Made by a program: the position numbers and the translations under genes. Below are positions 21,344 through 30,637 of a stretch of 64,000 nucleotides of DNA, one piece after another. The stretch comes from JAUIIK01 sp963745675. Lineage in GTDB: Bacteria > Chloroflexota > Chloroflexia > Thermomicrobiales > CFX8. The stretch lies in NCBI GenBank assembly GCA_963745675.1, contig CAVUYM010000014.1, positions 1-64,000 of the forward strand, written 5' to 3'. The first letter of the stretch is position 1. Every line of letters begins with the position of its first letter. Under the pieces are notes generated by a model. The model was not told the DNA's origin, ran no database searches, and saw nothing but the letters and a program-made list of their open reading frames with translations.

Positions 21344-22453
21344 CTATCGCATCCGCGCAATCTCTTCAGCGCTATATCGATAGCAACGGAAGACGCGGTT
21401 GCTGATCAATGCACCGGGTTCGTCCGAGACGGCGTAGAAGTGGGGATTGACGTATTCCCAGACAACTTCGCCTTCGCAGGTCACTTCGAAGAAACGCCCA
21501 AAGGAGCCTTCGCAGATCAGGGTATTGCCATTCGGTAGCCTGCTTGCGTTGGAGATCAGGGGGCTGAAGAAGTCGCTGATATAGCGTTCCTGATACGACC
21601 AGACGATCTCATTCGTCGCGGGATCGACTTCGATGACGCGAGAATAGGGAATGTCCGTGTCCAAGCGGTTCTTGCCATTGTCAAAAATGAGAATGTTGCC
21701 GTTATCAAGTTCATTTGGAGCGTGCTGGCCTGATAGGTTGGGCGGACCAATATGCCAGATTACTTTGCCAGTTTGACGGTCGATGATGACGACTTTGCAC
21801 GGATTGCGAAAACTAACCAGCAGATTCCCGTCTGACATTTCGAAGACGGTGTTACCGTGAGTCCACTCGGTGCGTGGCTCGGTCGGGGAAGCGAGGCCGT
21901 GCTCCCACGGATCTAAATGTTCCCAGGAATTCCAGCGCCAGACTTCCTCCCCATCCCAGGTCATCTCGACGATGTAGTCGGCATACATCTTGTTGCCTTC
22001 GGCTTCCGAGCCGGGGAGACCGCCGCGCACCTTCTTCTGAAACTCCTCTTCCAGTTCAGCGATGCAGAGCAAGATGACGTTGCCATTCCTCAGCTTGCGA
22101 CCATCGTGGTGGTGCGTTGGTTGCTTCAGTTCTCGCAGGATATTGCCATCCCAGTCGGCTTCGAGGACAACGCCGCCCTTCCAGGGCGCCTGCCCCCAAA
22201 AGTTCTCATCTTCTGGGTCGACGACTTTGCCGTTGTAGAAGAGGGTGCCCTCCGGAGTGAAATAGCCGTAGAGCCCGGGCGGGTAGGGCATATCCCACTT
22301 GTGGGCGACGTTACCTTCCATGTCAATCAAGAAGACTTCGCCCGGACCGGTGTTGGCGCAGAAGAGTGTGAAGCCTTGATAGGCCTGTTCTTCGTCGTGC
22401 CCGCGCAGTCCGAGCCCGGCTCGGCGTCCCCTGACTTGATCGACTTTTGGCAT
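21344..22453 (-). CDS. Arylsulfotransferase-like beta-propeller protein
   Basis: A 369-residue protein of the ASST (Arylsulfotrans) family, whose propeller blades carry an aromatic/His-rich core. Typical pieces are HHHDGRKLRNGNVILL, EWTHGNTVFEMSDGNLLVSF and HAPNELDNGNILIFDNG. Known ASSTs transfer sulfate between phenols through an active-site histidine and are periplasmic, but no signal peptide is seen here, so the protein is probably cytoplasmic and may have another role. The ATG at 22453 follows GAGGGAGAAG. Last gene of an operon with the methyltransferase and ThDP enzyme copy 2. Confidence 0.75.
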   Translation of the reverse strand: MPKVDQVRGRRAGLGLRGHDEEQAYQGFTLFCANTGPGEVFLIDMEGNVAHKWDMPYPPGLYGYFTPEGTLFYNGKVVDPEDENFWGQAPWKGGVVLEADWDGNILRELKQPTHHHDGRKLRNGNVILLCIAELEEEFQKKVRGGLPGSEAEGNKMYADYIVEMTWDGEEVWRWNSWEHLDPWEHGLASPTEPRTEWTHGNTVFEMSDGNLLVSFRNPCKVVIIDRQTGKVIWHIGPPNLSGQHAPNELDNGNILIFDNGKNRLDTDIPYSRVIEVDPATNEIVWSYQERYISDFFSPLISNASRLPNGNTLICEGSFGRFFEVTCEGEVVWEYVNPHFYAVSDEPGALISNRVFRCYRYSAEEIARMR

Positions 22454-22466
22454 CGTTCTTCTCCCT

Positions 22467-23313
22467 CTACACAAACCCTGTCACAACAGTAGTGGTCTGG
22501 ATGGCGTGGAAGTCGGGGCGATTTCAGCGCGTATTCGTCTGACTCCGGATCAGTCAATCTGACAAGCTGCTGCCAATCGGCGGCGTCGAGATAGGGGCGC
22601 ACCCGTTCGCCCCAGTGGCCCTCGAAGACGCTGTGCTGGAAGTAGTCGATGTCGCTTTGTGCGAGCGGCTGCACCCGCTCGGAAATAACCGTCTGAACGT
22701 CGATCTGCTCGAAACCGGCCGCAAGCATCCATCCATAGATGTTGCGATGGTTGGTGATCTGGCTGTGTGAAAGCCCGTACTTGTCGCGGTAGTAGGCGCG
22801 GCAAGACTGGACGACGCTCTGCTCCAGCCGTTCGTCCCAAGCGAAGATCATTTCGGGTAACAGGAGATCCTGGATGAGGACGACCCGGCCCCCAGGCACG
22901 ATGGTATGAGCGAGCGTCTGTATGGCCTTGACCGGCTCGTCGAGATGGTTAATCGTGTTGTATGTCCAGACGAGATCGAATGCGCCAGCGCCGAAGATAG
23001 TCTGCGTGATGTCACCCTGCATAAAGCGCAGCGGTAGATCGCGAGTTCCATTCAGTTGCTCGGCAGCTTCAATGTGCCCGTGCGAGAGATCGACGCCCAC
23101 GACGCTGCCAGCGCGGCCGGTCGTCTCCGCCAGCCAGCGCGTGACAAGCCCGACCCCACAACCAGCGTCGCAAATACGCGCGCCCGGTTCGATTTCAAGG
23201 CTCGCGATAATTTCGCGCAGTTCCGGTTCAAGGAAACGTTCGTAGCGCTCCAGCTTGTCACCGTACGAGCGATCTGGTGTGTCGCCGAGTAGTCCCGGCG
23301 CTGTTTCAGCCAT
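22467..23313 (-). CDS. Class I SAM methyltransferase, frameshifted at the end
   Basis: A UbiE/Methyltransf_11-like enzyme with SAM motif I DAGCGVGLVTRWLAE, an acidic GVDLSHGH strand and motif II FDLVWTYNTINH. As written, the reading runs on to 22327 inside the next gene. Removing one base of GGGG at 22515-22518 makes the last residues read DFHAIQTTTVVTGFV with a TAG at 22467-22469, just before the ribosome site of the ASST-like gene. That ending is typical for the family, so the longer tail is an artefact. The start overlaps the stop of ThDP enzyme copy 2 by eight bases. Confidence 0.8.
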
Positions 23314-24934
23314 TCCCGCGAATGCGCCCGCGCGTGATCATGCGGATCGGCGGCAAGCGATCGACGGGCACGTCGATAAGCGTCGGATGGTTGTTCTCGA
23401 AGCCTTCGCGGACTGCTTTGCCGAGTTCTTCAGCGTTTGTCGCGCGCAGTCCGGCAGCGCCGAACGACTCCGCCAGTTTGACAAAGTCCGGATTGTGCAG
23501 CGAATTGGCGATCTCACGCCCGCCATAGCGTGTCTGCTGGATGTACTTGACGTTGCCGAATGCGCCATCGTTGATGACGACGGCGACGAGCGGAATGCCG
23601 TGGCGTACGGCGGTTGAGATCTCTGGCATCGTATAGAGGAAGCCACCGTCGCCGTTGATTGAGAGCACTTTCTTGTCGGGATTGGCGACCTGGACGCCGA
23701 GTGCTGTTGCGTAGCCATAGCCGAGCGTGCCCTGGTAGCCTGCGCCGATCAATGTACGCGGCTGATAGACCGGGAAGCCGATGTCGGCGTAGGCGCTGAG
23801 CTGAGTGATTTCGCCGGAGAGGATGCCATCGTCCGGAAGCTCCGCGCGTATCGCCTTTGCAAACTCCTGGCTAGGCTGGAATTCGAAGAGTTGATCTTCA
23901 ACGCTTTCACGAATTGCGTCGAGTTCCCCTGCACGCGATTCCCGCGTATAGGTCTTGCGATCAACCTGGTCGAAGATCTGTCCAAGTACCTGCCTGGCGT
24001 CACCGACGAGACCAATAGCGGGCTCGATCAGGCGGTCGATTTCCTCGTCATCAATATCGACCCGGATGATCTTCATGCCATCGTCGATGCCCCAGTCGGT
24101 CGCAGGGCGGTCGAAGCGGGTGCCGATGGCCAGAACCACGTCGGCGTCGGCGTAGACGTGGCGGCCGCCGAGCATCGTCAGGGCCATCGGGTGCTTGTCG
24201 CTGACGACGCCTCTGCCACTCGGCGTCATGATTACCGGCGCCTGGAGGACTTCGGCCAGTTCCCGGATCGGATCACCGGCGTCCATTGCGCCGCCGCCAG
24301 CGAATATGATCGGGCGTTTCGCGTTGGCCAGTAGTTCGGCGGCTTGAGCGACGAGATCTGGATCAGCTTGGGCGACTGGATAGGAGTTGACCGCATCGAG
24401 TAACTCGACCTCTTCGGCCAGCCCCATGATGTCCGGCGACATCTCCAGCTCAACTGGTCGCGGCCTGCCGGTTCTCAACTGCCGGAACGCTTCGCGCACC
24501 ATCGCCGGCGTATCGGATGGCTTGTCGATGCGTGCCGCCCATTTGGTCAGGTGGCTGATCATTTCGAGTTGGTTCGGGATCTCGTGAAGCGAGCCGAAGC
24601 CCTTGTTAATCTCGTGTGAGTCGACCTGACCTGAGAGAGCCAGCACCGGCGCGTTCGTCGCGTAGGCGGTCGAGAGGGCAGCGGTCGTATTGAGGAGGCC
24701 TGGGCCGGGTACGACGAGATAGACGCCGACCTTGCCGGTAGATGCCGCGTAGCCATAGGCCATGTAGGCTGTTGATTGCTCATGTCGAGCGTTGATCACT
24801 CGAATATCGTCTTGCTCGTCGTAGAGGGCGTCGAAGGTGTTGTCGAGCTGGACGCCGGGCAAGCCGAATATCGTATCGATCCCATAACTCTTGAGTGACT
24901 GGACCAGCGCTTGGCCGCCAGTTAGCTTCACCAT
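23306..24934 (-). CDS. ThDP-dependent enzyme, acetolactate synthase-like (copy 2)
   Basis: A 542-residue paralogue of the product of 16790-18412, highly similar over the whole length (TGGQALVQSLKSYGIDTIFG, RHEQSTAYMAYGYA, GDGGFLYTMPEISTA, NDGAFGN). It has the same PYR, central and PP domains and catalytic Glu. Unlike copy 1 it heads an operon with a methyltransferase and an ASST-like protein, suggesting a different physiological role or substrate. The ATG at 24934 follows AGAAGAA. Confidence 0.85.
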   Translation of the reverse strand: MVKLTGGQALVQSLKSYGIDTIFGLPGVQLDNTFDALYDEQDDIRVINARHEQSTAYMAYGYAASTGKVGVYLVVPGPGLLNTTAALSTAYATNAPVLALSGQVDSHEINKGFGSLHEIPNQLEMISHLTKWAARIDKPSDTPAMVREAFRQLRTGRPRPVELEMSPDIMGLAEEVELLDAVNSYPVAQADPDLVAQAAELLANAKRPIIFAGGGAMDAGDPIRELAEVLQAPVIMTPSGRGVVSDKHPMALTMLGGRHVYADADVVLAIGTRFDRPATDWGIDDGMKIIRVDIDDEEIDRLIEPAIGLVGDARQVLGQIFDQVDRKTYTRESRAGELDAIRESVEDQLFEFQPSQEFAKAIRAELPDDGILSGEITQLSAYADIGFPVYQPRTLIGAGYQGTLGYGYATALGVQVANPDKKVLSINGDGGFLYTMPEISTAVRHGIPLVAVVINDGAFGNVKYIQQTRYGGREIANSLHNPDFVKLAESFGAAGLRATNAEELGKAVREGFENNHPTLIDVPVDRLPPIRMITRGRIRGNG

Positions 24935-25092
24935 AGATTCTTCTTTCGCATACCGTGTTGATCATTCATTTCCGGGTACATTCTAGTCTGACGGACCGAA
25001 TCTCGCCCGCTTGTCGCGATCGCTATTAACAATCTCAGAGTGTTCAGGAGAGGCGACTATTTGCCTTGAGTCTTTCGCAAGAAGGCTCCGGG

Positions 25093-26445
25093 TCAGTCAT
25101 CGCTTTCAAGGCTGAGTAATGACTCTATCGGGGTGGCGCGAACTTCGGCAATACGAAGGCCGTCGAGTTCCGTAATTTCGAGGATGTGATGTTCCGTCAT
25201 GATCGTGTCGCCAACTTTTGGCTCACGCCCGATTTCCGAGAACATATACCCACCAAGCGTCTTGGCAGTGTCGGTTGACGTAAGATCGATATTCAGATAC
25301 TCGTTGACATCAAGCACAGGAATCAGCCCGCTCAGGAGCATCGAGCCGTCTTCCTGCCTCTGAGGTGAAAGGGCAGGTTGACCGTATTCATCAGGCACTT
25401 CGCCGACCAGGCGCTCGATGATGTCTTCCAGGGTGACGATTCCCGCCATGCCGCCATACTCGTCGATGGCGATGGCGACATGCGCTTCCTCGCGCTTGAG
25501 CTCGGCCAGCAAATCGTCGATCGGCAGCGTGGATGGGACGACGTACGATGGGCGGATAATTTCACGCAGGTCGAGGCGTCTCGCCGACTGGGTGCCTATC
25601 AGGATTGGCAGCACGTCGCGCACGTGCAAAATGCCGATGATTTCGTCGACGCTCTGGCCTTCGACCGGGAAACGGCTGTACGGGTGGGTGCTGATGATGT
25701 CGCGGAGATCGTCAAGGGTGGCATCGGCCCGCACCGTCACGACTTCGGTGCGTGGCACCATAACGTCCTCGGCAGTCTGATCGCCGAAGATCAGCGCCCT
25801 GCGGATAATCGCTTCCTCAGATCCTTCGATCTGTCCGCCAGCGGTGCTGGCGGTGACGATGATTTCAAGCTCCTCAGCAGTGTAAGCCTGATGATGGGGA
25901 CCGGCCTCGCGCAGGCCAACGAGGCGAAGAACCCGGCGTGCCAGACCGCTCATCGTGTAGATTGCCGGACGGAGGACGATGAGAATGTAACGCGCCGGTG
26001 CGGCCAGCGTCATTGACGTCTGCTCGGGATATTGCACTGCTATCGACTTGGGTGTGAGTTCGCCGAAGACGACGTGCAGCAGCGTGATAGCAAAGAATGC
26101 AACTGCAAACGAGATGCCGTGGGCGCTGACGAAGGCCACCGGCTCCGGCATGATATCTTCGAAGAGTGGATCGAGGAGCGTTGCCAGCGCCGGCTCTCCA
26201 ACCCAGCCAAGACCGATGCTCGTGATAGTGATTCCGAGCTGCGTGGCGGCGATATAACTACCGAGGTTTCCGAGCGCCGTCAGCACGCTGCCCGCGCGTG
26301 GATTCCCAGCTGCCACAAGCGATTCCATGCGGCTCTTGCGAACGGAAATGAGCGAGGTTTCTGTAGCGACGAAGAAGCCGTTGGCTGCGACGAGCCCGAT
26401 AACGGCAACCAGCTTGAGGATGGTTGTCGTTAATTCACCTTCCAT
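25093..26445 (-). CDS. CorC/HlyC-type DUF21-CBS membrane protein (copy 1)
   Basis: A 450-residue protein with an N-terminal DUF21 (CNNM) membrane domain of four helices (VAVIGLVAANGFFVATETSLISVRKSR at the start, FGELTPKSIAVQYPEQ between helices), two CBS domains (VMVPRTEVVTVRADA, HVRDVLP, then EYGGMAGIVTLEDIIERLVGEV) and a C-terminal CorC_HlyC domain. Proteins of this type are linked to Mg2+ or Co2+ export and membrane homeostasis. A second copy lies at 57972-59270. Divergent from the MFS gene. Confidence 0.9.
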   Translation of the reverse strand: MEGELTTTILKLVAVIGLVAANGFFVATETSLISVRKSRMESLVAAGNPRAGSVLTALGNLGSYIAATQLGITITSIGLGWVGEPALATLLDPLFEDIMPEPVAFVSAHGISFAVAFFAITLLHVVFGELTPKSIAVQYPEQTSMTLAAPARYILIVLRPAIYTMSGLARRVLRLVGLREAGPHHQAYTAEELEIIVTASTAGGQIEGSEEAIIRRALIFGDQTAEDVMVPRTEVVTVRADATLDDLRDIISTHPYSRFPVEGQSVDEIIGILHVRDVLPILIGTQSARRLDLREIIRPSYVVPSTLPIDDLLAELKREEAHVAIAIDEYGGMAGIVTLEDIIERLVGEVPDEYGQPALSPQRQEDGSMLLSGLIPVLDVNEYLNIDLTSTDTAKTLGGYMFSEIGREPKVGDTIMTEHHILEITELDGLRIAEVRATPIESLLSLESDD

Positions 26446-26696
26446 GTTTTGGTGCTAGCCCCTTTGCGCTGCGCGTTTTTTCCAGTCTTGATGATACCAG
26501 TGGGATTGTCGGAGACGCGTCTTGCAGCAATTTTCGTGAAGTGCTGCTAAACTATCCCGATCATTGTCCAAGTGGAGGAGACTCCCCGGCGATCGCACTT
26601 GAGGAACCAATTAGCTCCGAACAGGCCGTAGTAGAGCAACGTCGCAGGAGTCGGGCGATCCGTAATCTCGTGCCCAGCACCTTGTTCAAGGCGGGC

Positions 26697-27893
26697 ATGT
26701 TCGCCTCGCTTCAGCATCGCAACTACCGTTACTTCTGGGTCGGCACGCTGGTCAGCAATATCGGCGACTGGATGGACAACGTCGCCTTCAACTGGCTGAT
26801 GTGGGAGTTAACCGGTAGTGGCGCAGCCCTGGGCCTGCTGGCGCTCTTTCGGGCCGCGCCGATTCTCATCTTCACGCTCTTTGGCGGCGCGCTTGCTGAT
26901 CGTATGGAGCGCCGCCGGTTGCTTCAGATTACTCAGAGTGCAGGTATGTTCCTGGCACTGCTGCTATCCGTTCTGGTCTTGACCGACGTTGTCGCCGTCT
27001 GGCAGGTCTTTGCTATCGCGGCCGGGCGCGGCATCATGATGAGTATCAACATGCCAACGCGACAGGCGATGCTCTCCGACATCGTCGATCGCGAGAACCT
27101 CACGAATGCGATAGCGCTGAACTCGGCGACCATGAATCTGACGCGGGTGCTGGGTGGTTCGATCGGCGGCATTCTCATTACCCTTATCGGGACCGGCGGC
27201 GTATTCCTGGTCAACGGTTTGTCGTTCACCATTCTGATCATCACGCTCGCATTGATGACCATCCCGCCGATGGCGCAGATGGCCCAACGACGTTCGATAC
27301 TGCGCTCAATTGGCGATGGCCTATCGTATATCAAGGGCAGCAATATCCTTCTATCTCTCATCATCCTCGCGCTAGCGCCGATGATCTTCGGGATGCCCTA
27401 CATGACGCTCCTGCCCATATTTGCGGACGAAGTGCTCGGTATTGGAAACGAGGGCTACGGCGTGCTGGTCGCCTTCACCGGCATTGGCGCGATGGTCGGC
27501 GCGTTGACGATTGCCGGGACGTCGAATATGCGCCACCGTGGCCGGGTCATGCTGATCGTGATGATCGCCTTTGGCATTATGCTCTTCGCCTTCAGCCGCT
27601 CGGCCGACCCAACGCTCTCGTATGCGTTGCTGCTTGGCGTCGGCGCGGGTCAGACGACCTACATGGCGCTGAACAACACGCTCTTGCAGACCCATGCATC
27701 GGACGAGATGCGTGGCCGGGTCATGAGCGTCTTTTTCCTGAACCGGGGCATGGTGCCGCTGGGCACTGTCGGCGCGGGCTTTGCAACCGAGTTCATCGGT
27801 GTTCAATGGACAGTCTCGATCATGGCGATGGTGCTCATCGCGCTCGGGCTGGCTGCATTCACCTTCCTGCCGCGACTACGGGCACTCGAATAG
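26697..27893 (+). CDS. MFS transporter (DUF894/EntS-like)
   Basis: A 12-helix major facilitator beginning MFASLQHRNYRYFWVGTLVS, with GDWMDNVAFNWL and the helix 2-3 loop GGALADRMERRRLL, as in EntS-like exporters and DUF894 carriers. The C-terminal half shows the matching FGMPYMTLLPIFADEVL block. The open frame extends upstream to 26424, but that part overlaps the divergent CorC gene; the ATG at 26697 lies directly before the conserved domain, and a GTG at 26670 is an alternative. Substrate not known. Confidence 0.8.
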   Translation: MFASLQHRNYRYFWVGTLVSNIGDWMDNVAFNWLMWELTGSGAALGLLALFRAAPILIFTLFGGALADRMERRRLLQITQSAGMFLALLLSVLVLTDVVAVWQVFAIAAGRGIMMSINMPTRQAMLSDIVDRENLTNAIALNSATMNLTRVLGGSIGGILITLIGTGGVFLVNGLSFTILIITLALMTIPPMAQMAQRRSILRSIGDGLSYIKGSNILLSLIILALAPMIFGMPYMTLLPIFADEVLGIGNEGYGVLVAFTGIGAMVGALTIAGTSNMRHRGRVMLIVMIAFGIMLFAFSRSADPTLSYALLLGVGAGQTTYMALNNTLLQTHASDEMRGRVMSVFFLNRGMVPLGTVGAGFATEFIGVQWTVSIMAMVLIALGLAAFTFLPRLRALE

Positions 27894-28096
27894 CCTCAGA
27901 GTTAGCGCCTGGCGTTCGTGAACTCATTAGTCTGCAGAATTGCGTTGGACAGATCGGCTCATCGTGTTAAGGCTTCGTGGTCCTCGATGGTAGAGCGTCC
28001 AATGCTGCAACATGCGTTTCAGAATTGTGGGCAACTGACGGCAGCTCAACTCTGCTACATTGCCCTGCTGATCGATAACTAGAAGGGTAACGATAT

Positions 28097-29002
28097 ATGG
28101 CGACGCACGAATTCACACCTGATCACTACTACAGCGCGATGGGCACCTACGAGCCGGTGCTGCATATCGCAGATGGCGATACGGTCGTCACGACGACGGT
28201 CGATGCTGGCGGGCTCGACGCAACGAATGAACGTGCGACGCCGGGTGGTAACCCGATGACCGGACCATTCTTCGTCGAAGGTGCCGAACCGGGCGACACG
28301 CTAGTCGTGCGCTTGGACAAGGTACGCCCGAATCGTCGCCGCGGCTGGAGCGGCTCCGTCGTTGCGCCAAACGTCGTTGACCCGGATTTCGTGCCGAGCT
28401 TGCCGGCTGCTGAAACCAGCGAGTGGGATGTTGATCTCGACAGCTGGACGGCGACGCTCGTGAAACCGGAGACGGTGCTCGGTCGCATCGCGTTGCCACT
28501 CGATCCGATGATCGGCTGTTTCGGCGTCGCTCCGGGCCGCGGCCAGGCGATCTCGACAGCGACGTCGGCTGAGCACGGCGGCAACATGGACTATCGCGGG
28601 TATGTTGAAGGTGTCACGGCCACATTCCCGGTTTTTGTCGAGGGAGGGCTCTTCTTCATCGGCGACGGGCATGCCTTACAGGGCGATGGCGAGATCGTCG
28701 GCTCCGGCATCGAGATCTCGATGGACGTCCAGTTCACCGTCCAGCTCCGCAAGGGTTATCCAAGCCACTGGCCGCGTGTCGAAACCGAAGACGAACTGAT
28801 TGCGATCGGAAACGCTCGGCCACTTGACCAGGCACTACAGCACGCCACCACCGAGTTGATGCGCTGGCTCGAAGCCGACTACGGTCTCGACTACACCGCC
28901 TCGTCGACGCTACTGGCTCAGGTCAGCCGTTACGAAATTGGGAACGTCTTCGATCCGGCCTACACCGTGGTTGCGAAGATCGCGAAGCGCTGGTTGCCGT
29001 AA
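28097..29002 (+). CDS. Acetamidase/formamidase family protein
   Basis: A 301-residue FmdA/AmdA-family amidase, which hydrolyses short amides to ammonia and the acid. Family features are TVVTTTVDAGG, NPMTGPFFVEGAEPGDTL, the HGGNMDYR block and GDGHALQGDGE in the C-terminal half. The ATG at 28097 follows AGAAGGG. It is monocistronic and ends at a palindromic repeat. The preceding 200 bases hold no other gene. Confidence 0.85.
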   Translation: MATHEFTPDHYYSAMGTYEPVLHIADGDTVVTTTVDAGGLDATNERATPGGNPMTGPFFVEGAEPGDTLVVRLDKVRPNRRRGWSGSVVAPNVVDPDFVPSLPAAETSEWDVDLDSWTATLVKPETVLGRIALPLDPMIGCFGVAPGRGQAISTATSAEHGGNMDYRGYVEGVTATFPVFVEGGLFFIGDGHALQGDGEIVGSGIEISMDVQFTVQLRKGYPSHWPRVETEDELIAIGNARPLDQALQHATTELMRWLEADYGLDYTASSTLLAQVSRYEIGNVFDPAYTVVAKIAKRWLP

Positions 29003-29003
29003 G

Positions 29004-29153
29004 ACCCTCACCCCCGGCCCCTCTCCCACACGCTTCCGCTGCGCTTCAGCGGGGGAGAGGGGAGGAAGACAGGGAATCCGTGTATTCGCTTCTTGGATCG
29101 GCCCCCCTCTCCCCGCGCAGCAGAGGGAGAGGGGCTGGGGGTGAGGGAAATCC
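29004..29153. repeat. Double-hairpin palindromic repeat, copy 2
   Basis: Starts ACCCTCACCCCCGGCCCC and ends GGGGCTGGGGGTGAGGG, with two internal CCCCTCTCCC/GGGAGAGGGG hairpins. It matches copy 1 (8534-8698) read on the other strand, including a related core around ATTCGCTTCTTGGATCGG. Like copy 1 it exactly fills the gap between two convergent genes. Confidence 0.85.
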
Positions 29154-30509
29154 CTACCGCTCCCACTTGTCGATGTACTGCTGGATATCAAACTTCCGCT
29201 TCAGCCCGTTGAAATTCATGTAGCGCACCTTGCCGTAGACCGGGCGTTCCTGCCAGGCGCGGTCGTGGAGTCCGCCGATGGACCAGAGGATGTTGGTGTA
29301 GCCGTTGGGGTCGTAGCCGTCCAGTTCGTAGCGGTCGTTGAGGGTGATCGCAATGTCGATGGCGGTTTCGGGGTCGGGCGTCCACTCGAGAATCTTCTTG
29401 GCCCAGTACATCCGCATGTAGTTGTGCATCTTGCCAGTCGTCGTCATCTCGATCTGAGCAGCATTCCAGGCTTCGTCGTGCGTCTGGGCTCGTTCGAATT
29501 CTTCGATGGAATAGAGGTAGTCGCGCGGATCGCCGCGGTGTTCATCGAGCGTCGATCTTGCCCAGTCGGGTAGACCGTCCCAGTTGTCGTAATTGGCGTT
29601 GTAGTAGCAGAAGTTGTCGGCGAGTTCCTTGCGAACGACGATCTGCTCGATGAACGCGTCGGCGGATGCCTGAATCTGCTCGTCGCCCGGGTGGTCGTTC
29701 GCGAACGATAGGACATCCAACACTGCTCGCAGGCTGGAGATCTGACCGAAGTGCAGGTAGGGACTCAAGTCAGACTGGCCATCGAGGACGGGATCGTTGC
29801 GGTCCGTGTCATAGGCGGCGAGCCGCTCGTGGATGAAGTGGTCGAGCGTCTTCTTTGCGGCAAGTTCGCCCGGCTCGAAGGACGGACAGTATCCGCTGGG
29901 AGCTTCAGCGGTGATCTGATCCCGGATCGCCGGCCAATCCGTCTCCATCGCGTTTTTCGCCGGGTAAGGGTGCGTTTCTACCTGGTCCGGCTCGACCAGA
30001 TACTCATCTAGCGCTGCGCGAATCTTTGGCCGGATCGTGCGGGCTCCATATTCCTGTTTTCCCGAAGCGACCCAGATGGGAACGATGTTGTGGGTGTCTA
30101 CTTCATAGACGGGTGCATCACGTCGTTGGGCAACACGCTTCCGGAGCGCCTGTGGACCCCGTAGCGGCGAGAAATCGAAGTAGATGGCGGCTGGGCGGAG
30201 ACTTGTGAGCGTCTCAACGAGATTGCCCGTCCTGACCAGGAGCGGGATGTTCAGCCGCGCCAGTTGCGATTCGACTTGCTCCAACCCGCGCAGCATGAAC
30301 TGATACTGCTGCTGGACCCGATTGGCTACCTGTGGATAGAGCTTGAAGAGGACGACGAGCGGTAGCTGGCGTTCAAGTGCATCCCGTTGGGCTGCGAGCA
30401 AGGCAAAATTATCGGCGACGCGTTGGTCACGGGACATGACATAAACGACACATTCACCTGCATCGGTTGGCGAGGCGTCGTTCAGAGGGCGTATTCGTGT
30501 CTCAAGCAA
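29154..30509 (-). CDS. phr: Class II CPD photolyase
   Basis: A DNA photolyase of about 451 residues that uses FADH- and light to split cyclobutane pyrimidine dimers. The class II pattern is visible: ECVVYVMSRDQRVADNFAL in the N-terminal photolyase domain and, in the FAD domain, YLHFGQISSL, MRMYWAKKILEWT, NDRYELDGYDPNGYTNILWSIGGLHDR and VYGKVRYMNF. The TTG at 30509 follows GGAG and is used as start; the frame is open to a TTG at 30557. It is divergent from the first AhpD-like gene. Confidence 0.9.
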   Translation of the reverse strand: MLETRIRPLNDASPTDAGECVVYVMSRDQRVADNFALLAAQRDALERQLPLVVLFKLYPQVANRVQQQYQFMLRGLEQVESQLARLNIPLLVRTGNLVETLTSLRPAAIYFDFSPLRGPQALRKRVAQRRDAPVYEVDTHNIVPIWVASGKQEYGARTIRPKIRAALDEYLVEPDQVETHPYPAKNAMETDWPAIRDQITAEAPSGYCPSFEPGELAAKKTLDHFIHERLAAYDTDRNDPVLDGQSDLSPYLHFGQISSLRAVLDVLSFANDHPGDEQIQASADAFIEQIVVRKELADNFCYYNANYDNWDGLPDWARSTLDEHRGDPRDYLYSIEEFERAQTHDEAWNAAQIEMTTTGKMHNYMRMYWAKKILEWTPDPETAIDIAITLNDRYELDGYDPNGYTNILWSIGGLHDRAWQERPVYGKVRYMNFNGLKRKFDIQQYIDKWER

Positions 30510-30637
30510 TGGACCGAGTTCTCCGTTCAGAACGCTATCAGTCCGGGGCGGAAACAAGGGTAACCGATCGCTTCACGTTGGCTCGCCCAGCGAGTAGGCT
30601 GGTCAGATGGAGTGGCAAGGCTGGGAGGAGGGTGCAC

